From positions 2,418,001 through 2,482,000 of the forward strand of contig OY970271.1 in the NCBI GenBank assembly GCA_963715745.1: a DNA stretch of 64,000 bases, written 5' to 3'. The notes beneath the pieces are model-generated. The model did not search any database. It had not been told where the DNA came from and was given only the letters and a program-made list of their open reading frames with translations. This DNA is from CAWGJF01 sp963715745. GTDB taxonomy: Bacteria > Bacteroidota > Ignavibacteria > Ignavibacteriales > Ignavibacteriaceae. The position numbers and the translations under genes are program-made. How positions within the stretch are numbered: position 1 is the first letter of the stretch; every line of letters begins with the position of its first letter. Positions 24,801 to 33,718 of this stretch are shown one piece after another.

Positions 24801-26579
24801 TTATTTTATAAGAACCATTTTTCGCATATCTGAATAAACAGGAATATTTCCTTCCCCTATTACTTCTATCCTGTATAAATATATTCCGCTTGCTAATTGT
24901 TTGGTCGGATTTTGGGCTTGATCAATTAAGCCCCTACCAAATTCTACTTCATAGTATCCTGCATTTTGTTCTTTGTTTACCAAAACTGTAACAAGTTCTC
25001 CCTTTATATCATATACCATCAGCTTTACATAGCCTCGTTCTTTTAACCTGTAGCCTATCTTTGTTGAGGGATTGAACGGGTTGGGATAATTCTGGTTTAA
25101 ACGGTAATCGTTTATTGTTACTGGTTCACCCTTTACACCTGTTATTATATCAATGAATATTTCTTCAGAGGGAAGTGATTCATTTTCATCAATGTCAACT
25201 GCTGTTATTTTATAGTAAAGACTTTCTGCCCCTGTTGGTATCGCCTCTGTAACGAAAGTATCTGTTAGAGAAGAGATTAGATTTTCAGGGCTAATTATAA
25301 AGTTTTCTGTTGTATCCCTGTAAACATTATAATAAGCTGTATCAGCTTCGCTGTTCCTGTTCCAGCTTAAGGTTATTGTTTTATTAATTTTACTAACTAC
25401 TGCTATTAAATTAACAGGCGGTCTCGGTGCTAGATTTTGGTAAGTGTAAGTCTCTCCGAATGGTCCGCCATACAAGCCTATATCAGAACGGGAACTGTCA
25501 ATATCAAATATATTTGGATCCCCCTTATCTATTCCCGGTGAGTATGCTTGCAGATGATAATCAAAATCAAGTTCTGGATTTGGTAGTGTGTCTTTCACAA
25601 ACATTGGATTAGCTACCCTGTCGCTGTCGCCGTAAGTTAAACCAACTAAATCGTTATCATTTTCCCAAAATAAATTATAATTTATCTTTACTAAAGCATC
25701 ACCATCGACACCAATATAATTATTAGATAGCTCCACATTATTAACATATATCCTGTTACCATTTGATGAAATTCCTGCTCCCAATGTTAATATATTATTT
25801 TTAACAAACGCAGTGTCCATTACAATGTCAAAATATACTGCTCCTAATCTGCTTATCAGATTGTTATAAATATAAATTCTGCTTGATGCCCCAACTGATA
25901 TTCCTTTCGCTCCTTGGTTATCTGCCCCAATAAAAAGTATTATATTGTTGGTAATATTATAATTACCGGCACCAGCGTATATAGCATCCGAATTACTTGC
26001 ATCAAACACCATAATATTGTTAATTAAATTATTTTCAACAGTAGTTAAAGCTCCAATATTTGCAAATCCTGTTCTGCTAATTTTTTCGAAAAGTACATTA
26101 TCAATTATGCAAGAACGAGTTATAAATATACCCGACATTGCTTCAAGAACTCTGCATTTTCTAACTGTTGTAAAAGTGCTGGCACTAGATGAACGAATAA
26201 CTATAGAGTTACTTAAACCTTCACCTTTTCCAAATATGTTAAAATTTTCAATATTACAATCAGCATAAACGGTTATAGTTATATCTCCCAAACCTCTTCC
26301 ATCAATCACGGTGCTGTCCATACTGCTGCCAATTAGTGTTAGCATACTATCTATAACTAGGTTTTCATAGTAAACTCCGTTAGCAACTAAAACGGTATCA
26401 CCCGGTGCACAAACATTTATTGCAGATTGGATTGAGTCTGCTGCATCGCTCCAAGATAAATATGGAGGATTATTGCCTTGCCCGTGCTGTACGTAGTGGA
26501 TTGTTGCTTTTAGCGGTAAGCAGTATGCTAAAAGAAAAACAAAAATAAGAATTGTTTTTATTTTAAGATTCCATTTCAT
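24801..26579 (-). CDS. Secreted beta-helix protein with FN3 and T9SS sorting domain
   Basis: 592 residues. There is a signal peptide (TILIFVFLLAYCLPLKA), then IQSAINVCAPGDTVLVANGVYYENL (residues about 48-72), the classic start of a pectate-lyase/NosD-like right-handed helix. The helix runs to about 330 and ends with DYHLQAYSPGIDKGDPN and SRSDIGLYGG. A fibronectin type III domain spans about 385-470 and a sorting domain about 495-592. Oddity: the sorting domain carries about ten extra residues (RGLIDQAQNPTK) before LASGIYLYRIEV, encoded by a GGGCTT...AAGCCC palindrome at 24914-24933. It lies upstream of the split glycosidase gene on the same strand. Confidence 0.88.
   Translation of the reverse strand: MKWNLKIKTILIFVFLLAYCLPLKATIHYVQHGQGNNPPYLSWSDAADSIQSAINVCAPGDTVLVANGVYYENLVIDSMLTLIGSSMDSTVIDGRGLGDITITVYADCNIENFNIFGKGEGLSNSIVIRSSSASTFTTVRKCRVLEAMSGIFITRSCIIDNVLFEKISRTGFANIGALTTVENNLINNIMVFDASNSDAIYAGAGNYNITNNIILFIGADNQGAKGISVGASSRIYIYNNLISRLGAVYFDIVMDTAFVKNNILTLGAGISSNGNRIYVNNVELSNNYIGVDGDALVKINYNLFWENDNDLVGLTYGDSDRVANPMFVKDTLPNPELDFDYHLQAYSPGIDKGDPNIFDIDSSRSDIGLYGGPFGETYTYQNLAPRPPVNLIAVVSKINKTITLSWNRNSEADTAYYNVYRDTTENFIISPENLISSLTDTFVTEAIPTGAESLYYKITAVDIDENESLPSEEIFIDIITGVKGEPVTINDYRLNQNYPNPFNPSTKIGYRLKERGYVKLMVYDIKGELVTVLVNKEQNAGYYEVEFGRGLIDQAQNPTKQLASGIYLYRIEVIGEGNIPVYSDMRKMVLIK
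24905..24940. repeat. Palindromic insert in a sorting-domain coding sequence
   Basis: Inverted pair GGGCTT (24914-24919) and AAGCCC (24928-24933). It encodes RGLIDQAQNP in frame between VEF and LASGIYLY, where the other seven sorting domains of the window have only a few residues. Confidence 0.7.
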
Positions 26580-26701
26580 ATCAGAACCTTTTATTTATTG
26601 ATAAGAATAAAAGAGAGGCAATAATTTTATCGCAGTCAACCACCTTGCTACCCTTGTGTTAATTGCTAAAGGCAACTAACAAAAAATAATTATTAAAGTC
26701 A

Positions 26702-26726
26702 AACCTGCCTTGCCATAAAGCAGGTT
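26702..26726. repeat. Palindrome AACCTGC / GCAGGTT (micro-palindrome or terminator)
   Basis: A seven-base stem with an 11-base loop, downstream of the 26817 gene on the minus strand. The inner 21 bases (26704-26724) resemble the CCTGCCT...AGGCAGG micro-palindrome at 16816-16836. It may be that element, a weak terminator, or both. Confidence 0.5.
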
Positions 26727-26816
26727 AAATTTTATTAACAGGTTTATAATTAACAATAATTTTGTATGAATTATTTAGCTTTCAAATTTGTCATATAATG
26801 CATTATAATTACTATT

Positions 26817-27458
26817 TTATAATTCAATAGCTGTAGTGCTGGTCCAGAAAACTTTCTTTTTAACAGCCTTGCCTGCAACTGCCGCGTAAAGAAGAAAATT
26901 GGTTTTTGTCTTTAATGCCTTTCTTATTCCGGTGTTCAAAGAAATGCTTAAAGAATAAATATCATTCTCTTCAGCTTCTTCAATATTTTCTGTCTGTGCG
27001 AAAAATTTGTCTTTTCCAAAATAAAAAACCATACACAGTGCTGCAGGCAAACCTGTTTTTACCGAAGGAAATGAAATTGTTACATCCAGCTTGTTACTTT
27101 TTATGGATGCAGATTCAAGCTTAAGTTCAAGTCCGGCAGGGGTTATTTTATTATACGGTGTAAGAGTTTCCGTATTAAAAAGTCTGGAATTAGCCTTTAT
27201 TATTTTGTGGTAGGAGTTGCTCCCCTTTTCCCTGGATAATTTCCAAACTTCTTTAAGCTCGGGAACAGAATTTGTTGTTACGGCAAACTTAACAACAGTT
27301 CCAAATTTTGAACGTGCTTTTTTTAATTTTATGGATTTAGTCGGTTTATATTTTTTCGGTCTTACAGAAACGAAGCGTTTCCCGTTCATCTTACGGAAGA
27401 CAAGATCCCCGATTTTACCGGACACTTCACCCAGTAATGCTTTGTTTATTTCTGCCAT
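26817..27458 (-). CDS. DUF6266-like protein
   Basis: 213 residues, basic N-terminus. The start MAEINKALLGEVSGKIGDLVF, then KMNGKRFVSVRPKKYKPTKS and KKARSKFGTVVKFA, is the layout of DUF6266-type Bacteroidota proteins (GKIG...VW/RxxxG, then a KF segment). The C-terminal half is beta-rich (LDVTISFPS, FLLYAAVAGKAVKKKVFW) and may be an Ig-like pair. There is no signal peptide. Such proteins are often phage-like or repeated small genes of unknown role. It stands alone between intergenic gaps. The family assignment is moderate. Confidence 0.6.
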   Translation of the reverse strand: MAEINKALLGEVSGKIGDLVFRKMNGKRFVSVRPKKYKPTKSIKLKKARSKFGTVVKFAVTTNSVPELKEVWKLSREKGSNSYHKIIKANSRLFNTETLTPYNKITPAGLELKLESASIKSNKLDVTISFPSVKTGLPAALCMVFYFGKDKFFAQTENIEEAEENDIYSLSISLNTGIRKALKTKTNFLLYAAVAGKAVKKKVFWTSTTAIEL

Positions 27459-27748
27459 TGATCACCCCGATTTATTTACAGCTTCAAATCTAATAAAAAA
27501 CTAATAAAATTACTTCATAAACCCATTCTGAATACGTTCCGGATACATTACAAAAGCGTTACTGACCGTATTACTTTTGTATTAATTCCGTACTAAACCC
27601 GTATTTATAGAGTAAAAATCATTTGTAGGGATCATCGCAGAAGATAATGAATCGCAGAATTTAAAAGCTTGCTATTAACATTTGGCTATTTTATTTATTG
27701 TAAGCTTTCCCGTAGGTGTCAAGTTACTCAAATCCTTTGTTATATAGC

Positions 27749-28831
27749 CTACCACTTCCATCCTGTTTTTTCCCTGATAATTGGTTCAAGAAAAGCAGCT
27801 ATTTTTTCGTGTCCGCTTTTATTCGGATGATACTGACATCCAAAATCATCCGGACGTTTTAGATTTACTTCCAGCTTTACAAAGTAAATTTTCTTATCAT
27901 TCATTTCATTCACCGCGCTTTTAATGTAATCACAATGAGGATCCTTTCTTATCGGTCCGCATAGTGCAAATATATAAGCCTTTGGATATTTGCTCCGAAC
28001 ATATTTTAAGAATTCCAGATATGCAGTTCTGAAGTCTGCCCTTTTAGGAAAAGGTTTGCTCCAGTAATCATTCCTTCCAAGCCTTATTACAACAACATCC
28101 GGTTGGTATTTGGAAAAATCCCATTCAAGTGAATCATTCAAGCAGGTTTTATTGTAGTGATAAGGCATTGCAACAGAAGATGTCCTAGTCGAGTCACCAT
28201 AGTTTCTTGTTATCCCGATTCCTGAAACAGCGATGATATTGCAGTAAGCTTTCAGCTTGCGTGCAAGAACAGGACCATAAGCTATAAAGTTGTTTTCGGT
28301 TTCACGACTGAATTCACAATCAGGTGATTTGCCATCGCTGCCAAAACCTGCCACAAATGAATCACCTATAAACTCCATTCTTCTTTTACGTTTTAGAGCT
28401 AAGGGATGAAGAGTTTTTCCTTCAGCAAGAATAAAACCCCCGAATGATGCAATCCCGAAAATGCCTTCAGTTCTTTTAGTTATCGTAATCCTGTGCTTCC
28501 CCGGTGAAAGGCTGTCAGAGATATTATATACAACTGAGCTGTCCGTTCTGAGAATTGTTTTAAGCTTATCGTCAATAAAAATGTTGTAATCATTGTTGCC
28601 ATCAATAAGACGGACAGAAATACTGCTTCCCTCAAACACAGCGTGTATAGATGAACCTGGCCAGTCGAAGCGCGGATTCTTCGGATCACTAAAATCAAAC
28701 CTGCCTTCATAAATAATATGTGGATCATCTGCATCTATATTCCCATCGGAATTAAATAGGCTGCAGGAAGTGAAAAAATAAAATAATAAAGCCAGACAGG
28801 TCGGAAACAGTGCAGGTCTGTATAAATTCAT
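27749..28831 (-). CDS. Lipoprotein SGNH esterase, carbohydrate esterase family 2-like
   Basis: 360 residues. A lipoprotein signal peptide ends LFYFFTSC (Cys23). Residues about 35-135 form the beta-sandwich that precedes the catalytic domain in CE2 acetyl esterases (GRFDFSDPKNPRFDWPGSSI). The SGNH hydrolase follows: FIGDSFVAGFG (Ser about 158), the IAVSGIGI Gly block, VVIRLGRNDYW (Asn block) and QYHPNKSGH near 338 (His). It probably removes acetyl groups from plant polysaccharide at the outer surface or in the periplasm. It fits the glycan-degrading set around it. It is followed on the minus strand by an intergenic gap and preceded by the rRNA methyltransferase. Confidence 0.88.
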   Translation of the reverse strand: MNLYRPALFPTCLALLFYFFTSCSLFNSDGNIDADDPHIIYEGRFDFSDPKNPRFDWPGSSIHAVFEGSSISVRLIDGNNDYNIFIDDKLKTILRTDSSVVYNISDSLSPGKHRITITKRTEGIFGIASFGGFILAEGKTLHPLALKRKRRMEFIGDSFVAGFGSDGKSPDCEFSRETENNFIAYGPVLARKLKAYCNIIAVSGIGITRNYGDSTRTSSVAMPYHYNKTCLNDSLEWDFSKYQPDVVVIRLGRNDYWSKPFPKRADFRTAYLEFLKYVRSKYPKAYIFALCGPIRKDPHCDYIKSAVNEMNDKKIYFVKLEVNLKRPDDFGCQYHPNKSGHEKIAAFLEPIIREKTGWKW

Positions 28832-28886
28832 ATATAAAATTTAATGTTTATCTAAAGTAAATAGAAAGGTTATTAACTCAGCAGGA

Positions 28887-30056
28887 CTAATTATTTTTCT
28901 TTGCTTTCCTGCTGCCTTCATAGCTGTCAATCTGCAGTAGCACACCTTCAAGCGTTCCATTATCAAGATGAATTCTCCGGGAGGTTTTTAGTCCTATATG
29001 TTTCCGCAGTTCCTTTTCACCTGTATAAATAAATGCAGAAGTACCTTTGCAGTTGGTTTTAAGATAATCCCCCAGCTCTTTATAAAGCGCTTTCACTTCA
29101 TCCATCTTTCCAAGGCGCACACCGTAAGGCGGGTTAACTATAATTGTTCCATTCTCAAATGATTTTACTTCCTGGAATGCTCTGCGGGACAGATCTACAG
29201 ATTCAGAATAAGGAAGACGGGAAAGATTATCTTTGGCTAATTCAATCGCTTCACGTGATTTATCACTTCCGCGGATAATATTTTTAGGCAGCGGACGGAT
29301 TCTACTGTCGTAATCTTCTTTCACTTTATTCCAGGCTTCTTTGTTAAAGTCAGGCATATTCACAAACCCGAATTTCTTTCTCAGTTTCTGTGTGGGTATC
29401 CTACAATAATGCATTAAAGCCTCGCAAAGTATTGTCCCGGAGCCGCACATTGGATCCCACAGAGCATTCTGTCCATCCCATTTGCTTAATCGTACTAATG
29501 CCGCAGCGAGTGTTTCCTGCATAGGTGCTTTCCCGGCAAGCAATCTGTAGCCTCTTTTATGCAGTGATTCACCGGAAGTATCAAGACTAATCAGTGCAGT
29601 ATCTTTATCTATATGAAGATTAAAACGCACATCAGGATTATTCAATTCAACATCAGGTCGTTTCCCATACTTATCTCTAAAGTAATCTGCAATTGCATCC
29701 TTCAGGCATTGGGAAGCATACAATGAATTTGTGATTTTACTTTTTGAAACTGAAGCACTTATAGCAAATGTTTTTTCATTCGATAAAAAATCCTCCCAGT
29801 GAATTTTCTTTGCTCTCTGGTAAAGCACATTTTTGGTATGAGATTGAAAAGTCACCAAAGGTGCAAGAACTCTTGAAAGCAATCGTGAAGTATAATTTAT
29901 TTTATAAATGGTTGAAAGATCTGCTTTGAAATAAACGCCTTTGTAGACAGGTTTGGTTTCTGTTGCACCAAGCTCAATTAATTCTTCTTCCGCAAGGGTT
30001 TCCATCTTCCCGGTTACCTGGGCAAAAAATCCTTTTTGTTTGTATTCGTATATCAT
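28887..30056 (-). CDS. THUMP-domain 23S rRNA guanine-N2 methyltransferase (RlmL/RlmK family)
   Basis: 389 residues. The N-terminal ferredoxin-like/THUMP region (about 1-160) is followed by a Rossmann methyltransferase with DPMCGSGTILCEA (SAM motif I, about 202-214), RGSDKSREAIELA (motif II region) and the catalytic NPPYG (about 310). This is the family that makes m2G in 23S rRNA (RlmL in E. coli, YpsC in Bacillus). The exact target base is not assignable by eye. It ends in a basic tail. The start overlaps the upstream GNAT gene stop by four bases (ATGA), so the two are cotranscribed. Confidence 0.92.
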   Translation of the reverse strand: MIYEYKQKGFFAQVTGKMETLAEEELIELGATETKPVYKGVYFKADLSTIYKINYTSRLLSRVLAPLVTFQSHTKNVLYQRAKKIHWEDFLSNEKTFAISASVSKSKITNSLYASQCLKDAIADYFRDKYGKRPDVELNNPDVRFNLHIDKDTALISLDTSGESLHKRGYRLLAGKAPMQETLAAALVRLSKWDGQNALWDPMCGSGTILCEALMHYCRIPTQKLRKKFGFVNMPDFNKEAWNKVKEDYDSRIRPLPKNIIRGSDKSREAIELAKDNLSRLPYSESVDLSRRAFQEVKSFENGTIIVNPPYGVRLGKMDEVKALYKELGDYLKTNCKGTSAFIYTGEKELRKHIGLKTSRRIHLDNGTLEGVLLQIDSYEGSRKAKKNN

Positions 30057-30619
30057 CTTTTCTTTTTATAATTGGAAATTATAAGTGAATAAATTGCGGT
30101 ATCCAAAAACTTACCGTCAAAATAATAGTTTTCCCTGAAGTAAGCTTCTTTTACAAAACCATTTTTTTTAAGCAATCTTATTGATGCAGCATTATAAGGA
30201 TTCACATTTGCTTCGACTGAATGAAGCTTCATTTGCTTAAATCCATATTTAATAACAGCAGTCATAGCTTCCTGCGTTATTCCTTTTCCCCAATACTCTG
30301 GATGGAGTATATATCCTATTTCAGCACGGTAATGTACTTTTATGATTCTCCAGAATCCAATCGTCCCAATTAAATTAGGCTTATTCTTTATTGAAATTCC
30401 CCAGGTTATACCATCACCATTTTTAATTGCATCCTGAACTTTCTTTATGAATTCAAATGCAACTTTTTTTGCAGCAGCCGGGGCTACATCTAAATAATGC
30501 AGAACTCTTTTATCCGATCTGAGGAAAAATATTTCTTTTACATCTTTCCTGGTAATTCTTCTTAGTAATAATCTTTTTGTCTTAATTAATGGAAAAGGTT
30601 TGAAGTTAAGTTTAAGCAT
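30053..30619 (-). CDS. GNAT acetyltransferase, RimJ/RimL type
   Basis: 188 residues. N-terminal LIKTKRLLLRRITRKDVKEIF is the usual start of RimJ/RimL-like GNATs. The acetyl-CoA loop is EIGYILHPEYWGKGITQEA (about 110-128), then VEANVNPYNAASIRLLKKNGF. It acetylates an amine, possibly a ribosomal-protein N-terminus or a small substrate. It sits in a translationally coupled run with the rRNA methyltransferase downstream and an oxidoreductase upstream with no gap. Confidence 0.92.
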   Translation of the reverse strand: MLKLNFKPFPLIKTKRLLLRRITRKDVKEIFFLRSDKRVLHYLDVAPAAAKKVAFEFIKKVQDAIKNGDGITWGISIKNKPNLIGTIGFWRIIKVHYRAEIGYILHPEYWGKGITQEAMTAVIKYGFKQMKLHSVEANVNPYNAASIRLLKKNGFVKEAYFRENYYFDGKFLDTAIYSLIISNYKKKR

Positions 30620-31282
30620 TTATCTGCCTGCTAATAATTTAATATCATTTACTTCCAGAATATCTTTTTCGTATCCATTGGAAACAGAATTTATCATTGC
30701 CAGTCCTATTTCTTTAAGGCTGCAAATATATTTTGGAAAAAATAATTTTAAAAAAGGAATGACCGGAGCTGAAAATTTATACATCGTCAATGTGTTTTTT
30801 AAACCTTTTGTCGGGATTATCATTGCAGGTCTGAACATAAAAGATTTACTGAAACCAAGATTCAGAATGTAGTTTTCCGTTCTCCCTTTCACTCTTGCCC
30901 ACATTATTTTCTTTTTCTCGCTGCTATCTGTCCCTGCTCCTGAAACATAACAGAACGTCATTTCTGGGCTTAATTTGAAAAGAATATCTGCAAATGATTT
31001 TGTGAGTGTGTAGGTTATCCGCGTATATTCTTCTTCATTCTTTCCTACAGAAGTCGTTCCCAAACAAAAGAAACATGCATTATATCCAAGAAGTTCATTT
31101 TCAATTGCTGAGTAATCATAAAAATCTTTATGTATAATTTCTTTCAACTTTGGGTGTTCCAAATCAAGGTGCCTTCGGTTAATAATCAAAACTGATTCTA
31201 TATCGGGATGATTAAGGCATTCGTGTAAAACACCTTCCCCCACCATTCCGGTTGTTCCGGTTATTATCACTTTTATTTTCAT
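30620..31282 (-). CDS. NAD(P)-binding Rossmann protein, HTATIP2-like
   Basis: 220 residues. The N-terminal dinucleotide loop is VIITGTTGMVGEGV (about 5-18), with NRR after beta-2. CFFCLGTTSVGKNEEEY and CYVSGAGTDSSE are typical of the atypical short-chain dehydrogenases related to HTATIP2/YbjT-like proteins. FRPAMIIPTKG follows. The substrate is unknown. It directly abuts the GNAT gene and lies eight bases after the alpha/beta hydrolase, so all may share a transcript. Confidence 0.85.
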   Translation of the reverse strand: MKIKVIITGTTGMVGEGVLHECLNHPDIESVLIINRRHLDLEHPKLKEIIHKDFYDYSAIENELLGYNACFFCLGTTSVGKNEEEYTRITYTLTKSFADILFKLSPEMTFCYVSGAGTDSSEKKKIMWARVKGRTENYILNLGFSKSFMFRPAMIIPTKGLKNTLTMYKFSAPVIPFLKLFFPKYICSLKEIGLAMINSVSNGYEKDILEVNDIKLLAGR

Positions 31283-31289
31283 TTTTTGT

Positions 31290-32258
31290 TTACTCTTTTA
31301 TAAAAATTTTATCAAGAAAATTAATAACATATTCACAAGTAGGTTGGAACCAGGGATCGAAGAGCCAGAATGAATGTGGTGAATCCTGCAGAGTATGTAT
31401 TTCATAATAGGTTTCATAATTTTTTAGTTTTTCAACAACTTTATCTCTTCCAGCATGAAATCTTTCCATTGAACTATTTATAAATTCAATCGGTGGCGTA
31501 TTTTGATCAATATAATTTACAGGTGAAGCTTCTTTCCAGATTTCAGGGTTTTCTTTAAATGAATACCCAAACCATCTTTTTCCAACGGATGGATTTTCAG
31601 GATCATCATCCTTTCCGCTTTCTGCTGGATCAGTCATATCAAGAACCCCATCAATATCAATTACGGCTTGCACTTCATCTGAATAATCAATCAAAGTATC
31701 AGGCTCAAACAACTTATTCCCGGCAGTAGTCCCGACTAATGCTGCCAGATGTCCGCCTGCTGAACTACCAACCAGTGCAATTTTATCTTTATCAACCGAA
31801 TAGCAATCTGCATTCATTTTAATCCATTTTATTGCAGATTTTATATCAAATACAGCAGCCGGATACTTTGCTTCAGGAGCAAGACGATATTCTACCAGAA
31901 TAGTAACAAACCCAGCTTCAGCAACTTTTTCTGCCAGAGGTTTTAATAAACTTTTAACCCCCGAAACCCATCCACCTCCATGAATCATTAACACCGCTGG
32001 TAATTTTTCCTTTTCTGCCGGTTGAAAAATATCAAGGACCAAATTTCTGTTTCCAATATTTTTATATATAACATTTTCATAGCTTACAATGTTTTTATTC
32101 ACTTCCGGTTTAGCAATTTTAATAAACGGGTATTCTTTCAAATATTTTGAGTACGTTGAATAGATTGTGTATGATGTATCCTTTATGAAACTACCAAACT
32201 GATTTTGTGCAGTAATGTGAAACGAACAAAATATAATTGCGATTAGAACTCTTAGCAT
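31290..32258 (-). CDS. Secreted alpha/beta hydrolase (HSL/BD-FAE-like esterase)
   Basis: 322 residues with a signal peptide (AIIFCSFHITAQ). Oxyanion motif HGGGW (MIHGGGWVSG, about 92-101), nucleophile elbow VGSSAGGH (about 165-172), an acid in DIDGVLDMTD and a final His in SPHSFWLFDPW. This is the hormone-sensitive-lipase / carbohydrate-esterase-like group. The likely substrate is a short-chain ester, perhaps on a polysaccharide; it is not assigned. Divergent from the VOC gene at 32343. Confidence 0.9.
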   Translation of the reverse strand: MLRVLIAIIFCSFHITAQNQFGSFIKDTSYTIYSTYSKYLKEYPFIKIAKPEVNKNIVSYENVIYKNIGNRNLVLDIFQPAEKEKLPAVLMIHGGGWVSGVKSLLKPLAEKVAEAGFVTILVEYRLAPEAKYPAAVFDIKSAIKWIKMNADCYSVDKDKIALVGSSAGGHLAALVGTTAGNKLFEPDTLIDYSDEVQAVIDIDGVLDMTDPAESGKDDDPENPSVGKRWFGYSFKENPEIWKEASPVNYIDQNTPPIEFINSSMERFHAGRDKVVEKLKNYETYYEIHTLQDSPHSFWLFDPWFQPTCEYVINFLDKIFIKE

Positions 32259-32342
32259 CTTTAGAACTATCCTTCTTTATTTATCTAAACATCAATAACT
32301 TATATTTAAAACTAATTATTTTTTTATTCAGAAGGATATAAT

Positions 32343-32732
32343 ATGATATTCGAACACTTCGCACTAAACGTAGAACAGCCGGTAGAAATTGCTAAATGGT
32401 ATGTTGATAATCTGAATATGAAGGTTGTAAAAAATCTTGATAAACCGCCACACACACATTTTTTAGCTGATACTACAGGTAGGGTTATAATGGAATTATA
32501 TAATAATCCGGCTGCTAAATTCCCGGATCATAAAAATGCTCATCTTCTTGAATTCCATTTTGCATTTATTGTCGATAATGCAGAAACAGTTAAACAAAAT
32601 TTAATAAATGCGGGAGCAAAGCTTGAAGAAGATCTGAAACTTGATGATGGATCACACCTGGCAACACTTCGCGATCCTTTTGGATTGTGTGTTCAGCTTT
32701 GCCAGCGAGCAAACCCGATGATGAAGATTTAA
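32343..32732 (+). CDS. Glyoxalase/VOC superfamily protein
   Basis: 129 residues with AGAAGGA ribosome site before ATG. Two beta-alpha-beta-beta-beta modules: FEHFALNVEQPVEIAKWYVDNL, then LEFHFAFIVDNAETVKQNL and LRDPFGLCVQLCQRA. Possible metal residues are His5, Glu51, His71 and Glu/Gln near the end. Such proteins include lyases, dioxygenases and resistance proteins; the reaction is unknown. Convergent with the sorting-domain gene at 32763. Confidence 0.88.
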   Translation: MIFEHFALNVEQPVEIAKWYVDNLNMKVVKNLDKPPHTHFLADTTGRVIMELYNNPAAKFPDHKNAHLLEFHFAFIVDNAETVKQNLINAGAKLEEDLKLDDGSHLATLRDPFGLCVQLCQRANPMMKI

Positions 32733-32741
32733 ATTACAATA

Positions 32742-32758
32742 AAACTGTTTACCAGTTT
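32742..32758. terminator. Weak bidirectional terminator between convergent genes
   Basis: AAACTG (32742-32747) and CAGTTT (32753-32758) form a short stem, with A/T-rich tracts on both sides, in the 30-base gap between the two stops. Confidence 0.45.
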
Positions 32759-32762
32759 ATTT

Positions 32763-33671
32763 CTATTTCAGTAAAAGCATCTTCTTCGTCTGAGTGAAAT
32801 TTCCTGTAGTGAGTGAATAAAGATATATACCGCTTGGTAAACCTTCAGCTGAAAATTCAACTTGATGTTCACCGGACGATTTGTAACCGTCAATTAGTGT
32901 TGCAACTTCTTTTCCCAAAACATCATAAACTTTTAATTTCATTGAAGTCATATCCCTGGTTACTATATCAGGAACTGTATACTTTATTATGGTTGAAGGA
33001 TTAAATGGATTAGGATAATTCTGATAGAGTTTAAAAGTATTTGGTGTTTTAATTTCATCATTGACGCCCACAATTAGTTGACCTCTATATAAAAATATTA
33101 TCCACTTAGCTACTGTGGGTTCAAATGAACCTACAGATGGAGCATATAAGTAAAGTCCAACTCTAAAAACATTCCCTACTGAATCAAATTTTTCAAGTAC
33201 ACTTAGCTTTCTAATTGCGAGCCAGGCAGAATCTGCTTTTTGATGAAATACGGAATCTTCAAGTTCAAATACATAATCAAGGTAAGAAACAGAATATGGA
33301 AGAATTGAAAGTGATGAATCATATGTAAATTGAGAAGCATCTTCAAGCGAATCGGGAAATGTTATTTCACCCTGTCCTGCCCACCAGATATCAGCTGCAA
33401 ATATAGTATCACCTGTTGCTGAGTAAGCAAACATAATATTTCCATAGTCTATAGGCGGATTGTAAACAATGGTGAAGGGAATTCCTGTTACATCGTAGCC
33501 AGGGTAGTAATCAAATTTAGTAAAATATCCTCCCTCAAAATTGTAAGTATTAAAATCAACAGCTAAAAATGCAAAGTTTGCGCTATTGTAATCTGGGTCC
33601 CAGTTTACCTGAGTAAAAGAAGGAGGATTATAAACTGCAATAATCAAAATAAGTTTTATAATATTTTTCAT
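32763..33671 (-). CDS. Secreted protein with T9SS sorting domain, unknown
   Basis: 302 residues. There is a signal peptide at 1-20 (ends SFTQ). The mature part (about 21-210) is a single beta-rich domain (NFAFLAVDFNTYNFEGGYF, SVSYLDYVFELEDSVFHQ) with no known motif. It is followed by a T9SS sorting domain (about 215-302, QNYPNPFNPSTIIKYTVP, KKMLLLK). Cell-surface export is expected. It lies 47 bases downstream of the FG-GAP protein and may be cotranscribed with it. Confidence 0.82.
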   Translation of the reverse strand: MKNIIKLILIIAVYNPPSFTQVNWDPDYNSANFAFLAVDFNTYNFEGGYFTKFDYYPGYDVTGIPFTIVYNPPIDYGNIMFAYSATGDTIFAADIWWAGQGEITFPDSLEDASQFTYDSSLSILPYSVSYLDYVFELEDSVFHQKADSAWLAIRKLSVLEKFDSVGNVFRVGLYLYAPSVGSFEPTVAKWIIFLYRGQLIVGVNDEIKTPNTFKLYQNYPNPFNPSTIIKYTVPDIVTRDMTSMKLKVYDVLGKEVATLIDGYKSSGEHQVEFSAEGLPSGIYLYSLTTGNFTQTKKMLLLK

Positions 33672-33718
33672 TTTAACCCCTTGTTAAATGAATAAATCTA
33701 TATTATTCTACTCAATAA

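Noticed and set aside
27459..27748. Degenerate TTCCGTA-like repeats near 27530-27605
   Set aside because: The spacing and sequence are too loose to call a repeat; no gene or hairpin was found in this 290-base gap.
33095..33107. Single DnaA-box-like word (TTATCCACTT)
   Set aside because: A lone imperfect match inside a coding gene; no cluster or dnaA gene nearby to support an origin.
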